64,000 bases of DNA, from the NCBI RefSeq assembly GCF_001314995.1, contig NZ_CP012938.1, positions 186,001-250,000 on the forward strand, written 5' to 3'. Of the stretch, positions 42,301 through 51,900 are shown piece after piece; position 1 is the first letter of the stretch; every line of letters starts with the position of its first letter. The translations under genes were made by a program, and so were the position numbers. This DNA comes from Bacteroides ovatus. Its GTDB lineage: Bacteria; Bacteroidota; Bacteroidia; Bacteroidales; Bacteroidaceae. Below the pieces are notes generated by a model that was not told the origin of the DNA, searched no databases, and saw nothing but the letters and a program-made list of their open reading frames with translations.

Positions 42301-42504
42301 CAACGTAAACTGACCGTCCATGTTGGTGATTGTACCTGCGGTACCACCTTTTACTTTCACATTCGCTCCGGGGATTCCACCCTGACTGTCGGTCACTGTT
42401 CCGGTGACGGTAAACGACTGTGCATAAGTGACGGTAACGCACGGAACACAGAATAACAGCATCCATGCCATTACCAAAGAGTAATGAATAAATTTGTTCC
42501 TCAT
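39388..42504 (-). CDS. SusC-like TonB-dependent outer-membrane transporter
   Basis: A 1038-residue TonB-dependent transporter. After the signal peptide (to about 28) come a carboxypeptidase-regulatory-like domain (about 32-115), the TonB box region DEVVVVGYGVQKKS (about 109-122), a plug domain and the 22-strand barrel ending in VTFGFELNF. No STN domain is present, consistent with control by the HTCS upstream and not by an ECF sigma / anti-sigma pair. It imports oligosaccharides released by the surface lyases with energy from TonB. First SusC/D pair of the window. Confidence 0.96.
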   Translation of the reverse strand: MRNKFIHYSLVMAWMLLFCVPCVTVTYAQSFTVTGTVTDSQGGIPGANVKVKGGTAGTITNMDGQFTLSVPSSKSILVVSYIGYTPQEVAINGKNKLDIHLLEDTKTLDEVVVVGYGVQKKSHLTGSVSKMDINNLTDIPVTQVDQLLQGKIAGVNIQNSTSEAGAAPQIRVRGMGSISADSSPLIVIDGYPTPDGLSTLDMADISSIEVLKDAASAAIYGSRAANGVILVTTKTGKASKPKYSVKASTGLKWAYKLHPIMSSQDYCSMIGYESVLKNKTMSQTEEAFGLIDNYTDWQKEGLNSSPQIHQVQLSVSGGKNDITYYISGNYAQEDGIMLNSNYTRLNLRSRINAKLSKRVDFSLNLAPSYTKTETPATNFMDFYRTPSFMPVRHTAATSALTGKPIGSYARGSDFSNVTYTREDGTTFTPSSSPFGSSNNNPRSLMDTEERFREDYNLQANASFNVQLMKGLVFTTSNGFFIKYRQNNQYRDYAAKKDEESAMGTYTNRLYIDLLSENTLNYTGKTGKHDYSVLAGYTAQTTSERTAGIVGLGFPTDYIHTLNAATSFDLDGTYTQKYRTAMMSLLARATYSYDEKYLLSASIRTDGSSLFADGHQWGYFPSVSVGWRASEESFLKQFGWLNLLKVRASFGVTGNNSIPANSYYDLLYPNNYALGEGNGNLISGLAKTSETKGNNRITWEQTYEYNAGFDLSILNNRINLTVDGYYSITKQLLFKQPVLSFTGFNNYWNNIGRIRNSGIEVELNTHNIRTKNFEWESSFNISSNFNKLLELSGEERLISTGERNETYLAQVGKRAISFFGYKTDGIYKSQEEVDAVPHLASAVPGSLRIVDINDDGVINDKDRTEIGNPFPTATWGFTNTLTWKGFDLYVMIQGVHGLDVFNGDGYFTETKKFNRNYVKNRWISADYPGDGKTPSFAANGGVAWEFTDYLIEDGSYVALRNVTLGYKFNKKQLKKIGISSLRLYASGQNLFYIWSKDYRGINPEARKTSGSYSSPLINGYQSGGFPLQSTVTFGFELNF

Positions 42505-42527
42505 CTGATTAGTATTTTAAGTGTTTC

Positions 42528-43730
42528 TTATTCTAAACTATAGATTAAATGAATTCTTTTGTTAGCGGGTGTCTCGCGGAATTGAGCGCCGATGGCTTCA
42601 TATCCGGCTTTCGGATCAAAGAACGATGCACGGCGAAGAATCCAGCAGGCTTCTTCCTGTTTCTTGTCCCATTCCTTGATTTGTTGGTAAGGCCATTCGC
42701 TCTGTGGTTTGCCGATATATGGAATCAGAAATTTCAGTGCTGCCGTGATGGAACGTCCGTCCTGGCTGGTAGCGTTGTAAATATCTTGTCCCAGCGTGGA
42801 GGCGATTGAACACATATCGAGCATGTGTCCCAGATTGAAGATCGTATATCCCAGGGCAGTAGTGCGTGCAAGTTCCAACGGTTGTTTGCCGTCTGGTTCT
42901 ATCTGTGCGAACAAACGCTTTTCGGGAAACTCCTGAATGGTTTTCATGGCAAGGTCTTGATTGCCTGTATATAGAGCATAAGCTGTCAGTTGCACGTCAT
43001 AAGCCAGACCGTGATTGTTCTTTGCTCTCTGTTCTTCGGCAGCTACGGGACTGGTCTGCATCCATTCCACTAGTTGCGTGAACCATTCTTTCATCCCTTT
43101 CTTTACTTTGGGAGTAAATGCTTTCGAGTTCTCCATTAATGTCATGGCGTCAATCATTTCCGTGAACGAGTAAATATCGATCATACCTGCACCACGTCCC
43201 ATGCCTTTATTCTTTCCGGGAATGGTTTGTCCGTAAGTGAGGTGCGGATTCATCTTCGTCTTGGCGTCCAGAAACCAGACATTCAGGAAGTCTACGGCTT
43301 TTTGCGCATATTTCTCATCACCGGAGAAGTAATAGGCAAGTCCCAGTGTGGTGACTGCTTTCGACATATCTCCCAGTTTGTTGCGGTCGAGCTTATCCAA
43401 TTCCGGATTTCTTTGTCCGTCTTTACGGATATAGGGCAAACCGTCCGGTTTGGATGGATCCGGCCACCAGTAAGGGCCCATGCTCATATAATCGTGTTTG
43501 TCTCCGCTATCTGCTGTCATTGTTTTGTCCATTACGGACGGCGGAGTCATCTTCAAAGCCTTGTCGGCATCTCTTAAAAGAGTTTTGACGGCAGGGGCAT
43601 ATAGAGGTGAATCGGCTTTTTCTTTTACTTTGGCTAATTTTTCCGCAGCATAGATGCGGGTGTTGGCTACCTGTGCGTTCAGTGTGAAAGCATAGGCGAA
43701 CAATAATGTGCATACTAATAAGTTTTTCAT
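42528..43730 (-). CDS. Polysaccharide lyase 2, alginate-lyase fold (probably CAZy PL38)
   Basis: A 400-residue exported lyase, paralogous to lyase 1 and to the interrupted gene just upstream. The signal peptide ends LNAQ. Blocks are YWWPDPSKPDGLPYIRKDG, AKNNHGLAYDVQLTAYAL with the catalytic Asn-His near 238, and RTTALGYTIFNLGHM with the Tyr. It keeps the NNHG form. Family members known in Bacteroides act on glucuronan or alginate-type uronates (from memory). It lies 23 bases before SusC in transcription order. No lipobox is seen, so it is probably periplasmic, unlike the surface binding proteins. Confidence 0.87.
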   Translation of the reverse strand: MKNLLVCTLLFAYAFTLNAQVANTRIYAAEKLAKVKEKADSPLYAPAVKTLLRDADKALKMTPPSVMDKTMTADSGDKHDYMSMGPYWWPDPSKPDGLPYIRKDGQRNPELDKLDRNKLGDMSKAVTTLGLAYYFSGDEKYAQKAVDFLNVWFLDAKTKMNPHLTYGQTIPGKNKGMGRGAGMIDIYSFTEMIDAMTLMENSKAFTPKVKKGMKEWFTQLVEWMQTSPVAAEEQRAKNNHGLAYDVQLTAYALYTGNQDLAMKTIQEFPEKRLFAQIEPDGKQPLELARTTALGYTIFNLGHMLDMCSIASTLGQDIYNATSQDGRSITAALKFLIPYIGKPQSEWPYQQIKEWDKKQEEACWILRRASFFDPKAGYEAIGAQFRETPANKRIHLIYSLE

Positions 43731-43749
43731 ATTCTATTGATTTTATAGT

Positions 43750-44919
43750 TTATTGAATCCATAATAACGGGTGACGGATGGGAAGATTACGTACCACCTC
43801 TTCGTTGGTGGGGAAATGTTCCAGTTGCATCCATGTGTTGAAAAATTCTTTATTGAAATGATGTAATGTGCCGAATAACAGGAACGGTTGCGCCACCGGC
43901 CATTCTTCCCAAAACATAATGTCGGGTTGTCTCTTCCAGCTACTTTTGTCTTTTACGTATGGATAAAGCTAGGCGATACCCTTATCGATGTTTTTGCCGT
44001 CCGGTGTAGTGTAATTCCATATATCTTCTTCTCCAGTAGTGAGCAGTTGGCAGATAGTGGCCATTGCGTCAAGGTTGAAAAGAGAATAACCGTAGGGCTT
44101 GGTGCGTTCCAGTTCTAAAGGGAAACTGCCGTCTGCAGCCATTTGATTGGGTAAAAGTACTGTTTTATAACGTTCCGTGCAAAAACGAATCATTTCCCGG
44201 TTGTCCGTGAACAAGGCAAAGGCAGCGGCTTGCATGACCCAGCAGGTGCCATGATTGTTTTTCGCTTCCATTTCTTTGATTCCGTAACGGTGCGTGGACA
44301 TCCAGGTTAGATAATCGGAGAACCATTGTTTGATAGTCCCCAGTTCTTCCTTGTCAATCATCCTTTTCGCTTCCATAAGGCGGAGCGACTGCACCACTTC
44401 GATCAGGTGAATCGTATCGATGATTCCTATCCCTCGTCCTGTTACTACTCCCTTGATGGCCTGTGCATACAGCAGATTGGGATTCATCTGTGTGTCCGGG
44501 TTGACAAACCATGCCCGGATATGTTGCATGGCTGCATCGGAATATACTTGTTTACCCGTAAGTATCCAGGCGGAAGTAAGGTCGCCTACCAGTTGGCTCA
44601 TGCGAATCATGGCCTGCCGATGTGCTGTGAAATTCTCCGGATTGGTTTCTCCGTCCCGGCGGATATAAGGACCGTCGGGAGCTTCCGGATTCGGCCACCA
44701 GTAATCACCCTCCGAATAGAAGTCATGAATACCTCCGGCACTTCTTGTCGCACGGGTAGCGGTCACAGTGACCGGTTCCTCATGAAGTGCGGCATCTGCC
44801 CGTTGTATCGTTTCTTTTTCTAAAAGGTGACGAATCTGTTCGGCTGTGTCTTCTCCGGCAACTGCCGTAGCAGTGCCAAAGAATATAATGAAACCTATTG
44901 AAATTATTGTCTTTCTCAT
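43750..44919 (-). pseudogene. Polysaccharide lyase 3, interrupted by an in-frame TAG
   Basis: The frame from 44919 encodes a signal peptide (to VAGE), the block YWWPNPEAPDGPYIRRDG, KNNHGTCWVMQAAAF (Asn-His near 221) and RTKPYGYSLFN. It stops at TAG 43969-43971 after 316 residues. The same frame continues open for 72 more codons to TAA at 43750-43752 and reads LYPYVKDKSSWKRQPD and so on, which aligns with the C-terminal domain of lyase 2 (FLIPYIGKPQSEW). The full protein would be about 389 residues. One base change explains the stop. The C-terminal domain is lost, though the catalytic segment remains, so a shortened product may still be made. The other genes of the operon look intact. Confidence 0.82.
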
Positions 44920-44953
44920 GGTGCTTTTCTCCTTTCTTATTCAGCTTTCACTT

Positions 44954-47443
44954 CTATTCGGCTTTCACTTCGATGAAAGCAGTTTGAATGCCCGGTGATT
45001 TTACAGCTACCTGGCATGTGCCGTTCAAGTCAATGCGAATTGCAGCTCTGCCATTATAAGCCTGTACTCTCCGGGAGCCGGTGGATGTTCCTAAGTTCTG
45101 AATCAGTTTTCCGTCTCCCGCAGCTTCAAATGAGATTACATTTGCCGCGTCCAGGCAGGGGATCCCTTTGTTGTCTGTCAGCTGGGCTTCCACCCATACG
45201 ATAGAACCTTTATCGGGGTATGTCTTCAACTTCAGCTGTTTCGGATTGCTCCATTCTTCTGTCTGGTAGTTGAAACTTATTTCATCCGTAATGGCTGCTT
45301 TCATGTTACCTTTACCGAGTCCTTTCACTGCAACCGCTTTTATGTTATTTTCTCCTGCTTTCAGTATGCAGTTCCAGTGAAGTCCCGCTGCCGGAAAATC
45401 CTGGCTGTTGCGTTGCTTGACTCCCTGACTGACGCCGTTCACGAACAGCTCTACTGCTGCACAGTTGGAATATACCAGAATCTCTTTTTCTTCGTTCACT
45501 TTGCCCCATCGGGTCCGCCAGTTATGACCGTAAATATGAATCATAGGCTGTTTAGTCCAGTAAGACTGGAAGACGTAGTAGGCTTCTTTTTTAGTAAGAT
45601 CCCGTTCTACCACTCCTTTCTGATTGACGTATGGCACCGGATTATCGGGGCGGAGAGGGGTGGAGAAATCTTTGAATACCCAAAAGGCGGTTCCTGTCAG
45701 CCAAGGCATTGTTTCTTGCTCTTTCAGGTGCCAGTCGAATAGTTTTACGATATACGTTTCCGACCAGTCTCCATCTCTGGAAGCACGGGGATCTCCGCCT
45801 TGCAGGGCGAAGTCGCCTGCCCGTTCGTCGGCACTGTTTCCACCCATAATTGCTTGTAGCGGGTTGAAAGGATATTCGGAATGACGTCCGGCATGTGAGT
45901 CACCTCCCCATTCTACATGCAGGAAATGTTTCACCCGTTTCATCTCTTTCTCCGAAATACTCTTGTAGTCTGTAAATTGTCCGCGATACCAGCCTGCCCA
46001 AATGGAGGGAGAATAGACATCTACAATATCATTGCAGAAATCACATCTGCGGATGGAAGTCATACGTGACGGATCGAGTTGGTGTGACAAGTCATTCAAC
46101 TCTTTCATGAAAGCGCGGATGGCCGATTGCTCGAATGTTGAAAAATCATTGGGCCAGTCATTTTCATTTCCCAATCCCCAAAGGATGACGGAGGGATGAT
46201 TGCGATGCTGGGTAATCATGTTGGTCAGCATCCGGCGCGCTTGTGCCTGATATTTCTCTCCTCCCAGTCCACCTCTGCACCAGGGTATTTCTTCCCATAC
46301 CAAAATGCCTAACTGATCGCATAAACGGAGGATGATGTCCGATTGTTGGTAATGTCCCAAACGGATAAAGTTGACTCCCATCTCTTTAATCAGTTTCATT
46401 TCCGCTTCCATTTGTTCTTCTGTCATAGCGGCGCCTACTCCGGCATGGTCTTCATGCCGATGGGTTCCTCTTAACAGCAGACGTTCTCCATTCAACTGGA
46501 AAGGTCCGTTTTCAATGAATTCAAAGTGACGGAATCCGATGGATTCTGTAATAGTCTGTTTACTTTGAGGAGTAGTCAATGTCAGTTCGCAGGTATAGAG
46601 TTGAGGCTGGTCGGGACTCCACAGAATCGGATTCTTAATCGTTGTCTCGAACAGGGGATTTGTTCCCAACGGAAGAACCGTCGTTGTCTGTTCCCATACC
46701 TTTTCTCCATTAGGCGCCTTTAATAAAAGGTGAATGCTTGCCTGGCGAATATCATTCGGGTTATGGAATGTTCCTTGTATCTTTAGAGAAGCGTTTTTCA
46801 TATCTTTCTCTACAGGGGTATTTATCTGTATATTGCTGAAAGACACTTCGGGCTGGTAAATCAGATTCACGTAGCGATAAAGGCCGCCGTATAAGTTGAA
46901 ATCTGACAGGTCGGACGGAATCATCTCCGTATCTCTGGTATTATCGCAACGAACGGACAATGGAATTCTGCCATTGAAGCGTTTAGCGCAATCCGGGTTG
47001 GCAAGGGCTTGTTGAACGGCTTCGGTGATATCGACACTCCAACCGTCGTAGCCTCCTGTGTGACTGGCTACTTTATACGTATAGACATACACTTCCGTTT
47101 TTTGTCCTGCTCCCTCAAACTCCAGTATGACGCGTCCATTGAGATATGGATTCTTGATAGAAAGCTGCGTGCGATACCATCCTGCGCCCTGATAATAATT
47201 GATATCCGGGTCTACTGCATCTTCTGCATTGAAACAGTGGGGTAGGGTAACCTGTTGCCAGATAGGCACTGCTTCGGAAGAACCGGGAGCGGCGGGACGT
47301 ACTGCTTCCCAAATGCTTCCAAGGTCACCTTTCAGGTATTCCCATGAGTCTGTCAGCCGGATTCTTTGTTGAGTCGGAATCGTGGCATTCAACGGGAGTA
47401 TCAGCAGAATGAACAGGATGAATATAGAAGATAATCTTTTCAT
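44954..47443 (-). CDS. GH2 family glycoside hydrolase (beta-glucuronidase or beta-galactosidase)
   Basis: An 829-residue exported enzyme with signal peptide, jelly-roll sugar-binding domain (about 25-190), immunoglobulin-like domain (about 195-300) and TIM barrel (about 310-610), then C-terminal beta domains. The acid/base Glu is in GLGNENDWP (about 425) and the nucleophile Glu in HVEWGGDSH (about 510). The motif VNQKGVVERDLTKK contains an N-x-K-G element like the one that contacts the carboxylate in beta-glucuronidases, but N-D-K-G forms also occur in galactosidases, so the substrate is open. It would trim side chains or non-reducing ends after lyase action. Confidence 0.92.
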   Translation of the reverse strand: MKRLSSIFILFILLILPLNATIPTQQRIRLTDSWEYLKGDLGSIWEAVRPAAPGSSEAVPIWQQVTLPHCFNAEDAVDPDINYYQGAGWYRTQLSIKNPYLNGRVILEFEGAGQKTEVYVYTYKVASHTGGYDGWSVDITEAVQQALANPDCAKRFNGRIPLSVRCDNTRDTEMIPSDLSDFNLYGGLYRYVNLIYQPEVSFSNIQINTPVEKDMKNASLKIQGTFHNPNDIRQASIHLLLKAPNGEKVWEQTTTVLPLGTNPLFETTIKNPILWSPDQPQLYTCELTLTTPQSKQTITESIGFRHFEFIENGPFQLNGERLLLRGTHRHEDHAGVGAAMTEEQMEAEMKLIKEMGVNFIRLGHYQQSDIILRLCDQLGILVWEEIPWCRGGLGGEKYQAQARRMLTNMITQHRNHPSVILWGLGNENDWPNDFSTFEQSAIRAFMKELNDLSHQLDPSRMTSIRRCDFCNDIVDVYSPSIWAGWYRGQFTDYKSISEKEMKRVKHFLHVEWGGDSHAGRHSEYPFNPLQAIMGGNSADERAGDFALQGGDPRASRDGDWSETYIVKLFDWHLKEQETMPWLTGTAFWVFKDFSTPLRPDNPVPYVNQKGVVERDLTKKEAYYVFQSYWTKQPMIHIYGHNWRTRWGKVNEEKEILVYSNCAAVELFVNGVSQGVKQRNSQDFPAAGLHWNCILKAGENNIKAVAVKGLGKGNMKAAITDEISFNYQTEEWSNPKQLKLKTYPDKGSIVWVEAQLTDNKGIPCLDAANVISFEAAGDGKLIQNLGTSTGSRRVQAYNGRAAIRIDLNGTCQVAVKSPGIQTAFIEVKAE

Positions 47444-47507
47444 AATTAGTAATGTACTAATAAGGATAAATAGTAAAGTGATGTTATCGTGAGAGTTGCC
47501 GGAAGAT

Positions 47508-48767
47508 TTAGAAAAGACTTTCTTCCTTTTCTAATTTTGCTTTGCGGAGCAAGGCTTCCAGGAAATAATAGTCGGCGTATGAAAGCGGGACATCTATTTC
47601 GCTGTCGTGTGGTTTGGAACCTGTGCTGTGCAGCAACAAGAATCCTTTATCTCCGTTTAGTTGCGCACGATAGCTATGCGTCAGATTCTGGAGAATCTTA
47701 TCGGCTTCCTGCTTGTATTGTTCTTTCTTTTCTGGAACGTATGTGCTTAGTTCATAAAGGGCGGATGCCATACAGGATGCAGCGGATGCATCACGGGGTT
47801 CGTTTGGTATTCCGGGTGCGTTAAAGTCCCAATAAGGAATCAGGTCTGCCGGCAGGGTCGGATTGTTGAAGATGTATTTCTCCACTTTCTCCGCCTGTTG
47901 CAGGAATTCGGGTCTGCCGGTTTCACGATAGCACATGGTGTATCCGTATAAGGCCCATGCTTGTCCGCGTGCCCATGCTGATTCGTCGGAATATCCTTGA
48001 TGCGTCATTTTGCTGCGTACCGTTCCGTTAATGGTATCGTATTCTACTACATGATAACAGCTGTTGTCTTCACGGAAGTGATTCTTCATGGTAGTGAGTG
48101 CATGGTTGACTGCTATATTATAATAGGTGGAGTCGTTCGTTTCGCGGAATGCCCAGAACAGAAGTTCAAGATTCAGCATATTATCGATGATAACGGGGAA
48201 TTGCCATTTGTCTGCATGGTGGTCCCAGGAACGGATACAGCCGATTACCGGTTTGTAACGGGTAATCAGGGTGCGTGCGGATTGCAACAGAATATCTTTA
48301 TAAGTGGAATCTCCGGTCAGACGATAACCGTTTCCATAGCTGCAATACATCTTGAAGCCCATGTCGTGTGTCTTTCCGTTATTTTTTTCGCGTTCCAGAA
48401 TTTCTGTATGTTTCTGCGCCTGCTCTTTCCAATATGGATTGTGCGTGTACTCATATAGATACCAAAGCTCACCGGGGAAGAATCCACTGGTCCAGTCTTT
48501 AGAAACAACCAGTTCCAGTGAACCGTCCGGTTTGATACTGCGGGGATTGGTTAATTCCCCCCAGCCCTTACTTTCTCTCTTTTCTCTACTCTCTTGTGAT
48601 TCATTGGCACGTGCCTCGTCTATTTGAGTCAGTGCGTATTTTAATTGCTGTTCGGCAAATGCGAAGTTAGAAGCAACGATATCTTGCTCTTTAGAGTGAT
48701 TACAACTGGTAAGTGTGATAATTCCAAGTCCGAAGACTAACAAGTAGTTTTTAATCTTTGTTTCCAT
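47508..48767 (-). CDS. GH88 unsaturated glucuronyl hydrolase
   Basis: A 419-residue alpha/alpha toroid enzyme with a lipoprotein-like N-terminus (LTSC). Diagnostic blocks are DWTSGFFPGELWYLYEYT, KTHDMGFKMYCSYGNGYRLTGD (first catalytic Asp, near 135), DHHADKWQFPVIIDNMLNLELLFWA (second Asp near 193) and QGYSDESAWARGQAWALYGY. GH88 hydrates the 4,5-unsaturated uronic acid left by polysaccharide lyases and releases the terminal sugar. It is first in the operon, 166 bases downstream of the HTCS stop. Its presence is the strongest sign that the three lyases cut a glucuronate-containing chain. Confidence 0.94.
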   Translation of the reverse strand: METKIKNYLLVFGLGIITLTSCNHSKEQDIVASNFAFAEQQLKYALTQIDEARANESQESREKRESKGWGELTNPRSIKPDGSLELVVSKDWTSGFFPGELWYLYEYTHNPYWKEQAQKHTEILEREKNNGKTHDMGFKMYCSYGNGYRLTGDSTYKDILLQSARTLITRYKPVIGCIRSWDHHADKWQFPVIIDNMLNLELLFWAFRETNDSTYYNIAVNHALTTMKNHFREDNSCYHVVEYDTINGTVRSKMTHQGYSDESAWARGQAWALYGYTMCYRETGRPEFLQQAEKVEKYIFNNPTLPADLIPYWDFNAPGIPNEPRDASAASCMASALYELSTYVPEKKEQYKQEADKILQNLTHSYRAQLNGDKGFLLLHSTGSKPHDSEIDVPLSYADYYFLEALLRKAKLEKEESLF

Positions 48768-48794
48768 ATGATTATATTAAGTAGAACAACATTG

Positions 48795-48802
48795 CAAATG
48801 TA
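48795..48802 (-). promoter_or_regulatory. -7 box of the glycan operon promoter
   Basis: TACATTTG on the minus strand matches TAnnTTTG, 28 bases upstream of the GH88 start. No TTTG at the proper -33 distance is seen, as expected for an activator-dependent promoter. Confidence 0.55.
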
Positions 48803-48855
48803 TGGAAACAGAGTAGAATCGGTTTGTCTAATGATGCCAGATGTTTGCATTTTCA

Positions 48856-48920
48856 TCCCAAACAAATAAAAAAATCCGCACTGTAAGCCTTGTTGGGACA
48901 TTTTTTATTGTTTGGGACGA
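48856..48920. promoter_or_regulatory. Repeated TTGTTtGGGAC sites, candidate HTCS operator
   Basis: TTGGGAC occurs twice in direct orientation (48893-48899 and 48912-48918), 19 bases apart, within longer TTGTTTGGGACG-like words. An inverted copy TCCCAAACAA is at 48856-48865. They lie about 55-120 bases upstream of the -7 box at 48795-48802, suitable for AraC-type dimers of the adjacent HTCS. Confidence 0.5.
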
Positions 48921-48933
48921 TTTTGTAAATCGG

Positions 48934-51900
48934 CTATTCCCGGATGGTATCAATATCTGTATGGCCTGAATATGACTTTTGATATTCCGATGGAGAAACA
49001 CCGTAAGCTGATTTGAAACATTTCGTGAAGTAGGCGAGAGTACTGAATCCCGTGGCCGTTGCAATTTCGGTAATGTTCATTTCTGTTTGCTTCAGCATTT
49101 GTGTAGCTATCTCCAAACGTTTATGACGGATAAGGTCATTCAACGGCAGGTCGGTGATAGCTTTCAGTTTCCGGTAAAGATTGCTCCGGCTGAATCCCAT
49201 CTCTTCACAGATTTTGTCTACTTTCAAATCGGGGTCGGTGAGATACTTTTCAATGATTTTAAATAGTTTCTGCATGAATTTCTCATCGGCGGAGGTCGTT
49301 TCCACTTCAATTCCCATGGATTGCAGGGAGAAGTTTTTGCTATATACGGATTTTAGCTTTTCCCGCTGTGCCAGAAGATTGTAGATACGTACCAGCAGAA
49401 CATCAATATTAAATGGTTTAACCACATAATCGTCTGCTCCCGACAAGAATCCCTCTTTGACGTGCATCACCATCGTGCGGGCAGTGAGTAGAATAACGGG
49501 AATGTGTCCCGTCTGCAGATTGTTCTTGATAAGTGCGCAAAGTTCCAGTCCGTCGATACCGGGCATCATAATGTCCGTCACTACCAGGTCGGGAAATTCT
49601 TTCAGGACAATTTCAAAAGCATCCGAACCGTTGTCGGCTTCCAATACGTTGTAATATTGTTCCAGGTGTCCTTTTACGTAACTTCGTATCTCTTCATTGT
49701 CTTCTACTAATAGAACCGTTTTGCCGGGTAGGGATGGAGTGGTTCCGGAAATGGTGTTTTCGGAATCAATGGTTCCGGACATACCCTTTTCTACTTGTTC
49801 ATTGTTTTTTCCCGAGAGAACGGCAGTATTCGCCACCTCTTCTTCTGTCATGGTGTGGTTCGGTAATAGGATAGTGAATACGCTTCCCTTGGGAGTATTG
49901 GCTGTGACTCCAATTTCTCCGTGATGCAGATGAACGACAGATTGAGTCAGGCTTAATCCGATACCTGTGCCATTCATATTCTCGCTACCTGTCGTGTGAC
50001 CGACCTGGTAGAAAGGAGTGAAGATTTGGGTACGTTCATCTTCTGGAATTCCTTTTCCCGTATCTGCTACCTGAATCACTAAATAACTTCCCTGATGGGT
50101 GGTGATAAGCGGAGAATGTTCCGATAGCCAGTCGCTATGTTCCTGGCGGAGAGTGTCTATATCTGTAATCAGCAGTAAACGCAGCGTGATTGTATCTCCC
50201 GGTACTGTGAATTTAAAAGCATTCGACAATAAATTGAAAACGGCTTTTTCGAGTAAGCCCTGATCGAAGCAGGCTGTCACCTCGCCTTGAGGAGCCTGAT
50301 ATTCGAAACGAATCTGTTTGCTTTCGGCAATCTGCCTGAATGTGTAGAATATTTCGAGCAGGAAAGCATTCAGGTCGCTTTGAGACAGTTGGAGGGTGAG
50401 ATTACCACTCTGGTTCTTCTGTAAATCCATCAATTGATTGACGAGAAGTAATAATCGGCGGGCATTTTTCAGAATCATGTCCAGTTGTGTTCTGATAAAC
50501 TGGGGAACTTCTGCCCGTTTCATCAACTCTTCCAGCGGGCTGATAATAAGTGTCAGCGGAGTACGTAGCTCATGCGAGAAGTTGGTGAACAGGTGTAGCT
50601 TTGTCTGATGGAATTCTTCCATGCGTTGTTTCTCCATTTGCTTCATGCGCAGGTCTAGTTCCAGTTTATGCTTACTGTACATATAATAGCCGATAGTAAA
50701 CATGATTCCCAATGCGGATAGGACATAAAGGATATAGGCCAGCGGCGTTCCCCACCACGGAGAACGAATGATGATTTCCATTTTCTTTCCGGTTTCATTC
50801 CATACGCCGTCATTGTTGGATGCTATGACCTGGAATGTATATTTTCCTGGAGCGATGTTGGTATAGAATGCTTCTTTACGACTACCTACGTAATTCCAGT
50901 CTTCGTCGTGACCGGAGAGTTTATAGGCATATTGGTTCTGTTCGTGCAGAATATAGTTCAAGGCACTGTACGCAATGGAAAAATTATTCTGATTGTAGGC
51001 AAGAACCAATGTTTGCGTATCGTCCGGGGCACTATCCAGCAAATGAGTATCATCATTCGGTGTGATTACCTTATTGTTTACGGTCAGTTGGGTAAGTACT
51101 ACCGGTGGCATGGTATTATTCTTTAGAAGAGAGCCGGGAGTAAAAGAAAGGAAACCATTACTTCCACTAAAGTAGACCTCACCGTGGGGCAGACTAATGA
51201 CTCCCTGCGGTGTAAACTCCAACGTTTCGGAACCGACAAAACAGTCATAACTGCGTATCTGCCCGGTCTTGGTATTAAGTTCGGCTATTTCCTTATCGAC
51301 ACTAATCCATAAGTTGTTGTTGTGCTCCACCATGGCATATACCTCATTATTGGGTAGTCCCTCTTTCTTGCCAATATGTTTGACGACACCTGTTCCTTGT
51401 TTATACAGGTATATTCCTCCTCCGAAAGTGCTGAACCAGATTTCTCCGTTCGCTTTGCGCACCATGGAAGTGATGTAGTTATTTTCGAGTTTCTGATTGG
51501 GATTTGTCTCTGACATGTTGCAACGGAGCACCGTTCCCTTTTGCATATCATATTCGTAAAGTCCGAACGAGCGGGTTCCTATCAGAAAGGTGTGAGCATT
51601 CAGTGCCAGGAAGCTCCGTAGGCTGGTGAAGTTGACGAATTCCTTTTTCTCTTTGCCATACGGGAACTGATTGGTGATTTTTCCGTCCGGAGACAGTTTA
51701 ACCAGTCCTTTGTCGGCTGTCGTCCCTATCCATAGATTATTCTCTGCATCTTTATAAAAAGTATAGATGGCAAAGTTTTTTTCCCGGCCGAATGAATATA
51801 CTAATGTGAATTTTTTGGAAGGAATATGGAATTTATAGACTCCTCCGGTACTTGTGCCACACCAGATATAGTCTCCGTCCAGTAAAAGGGATTTGATGAT

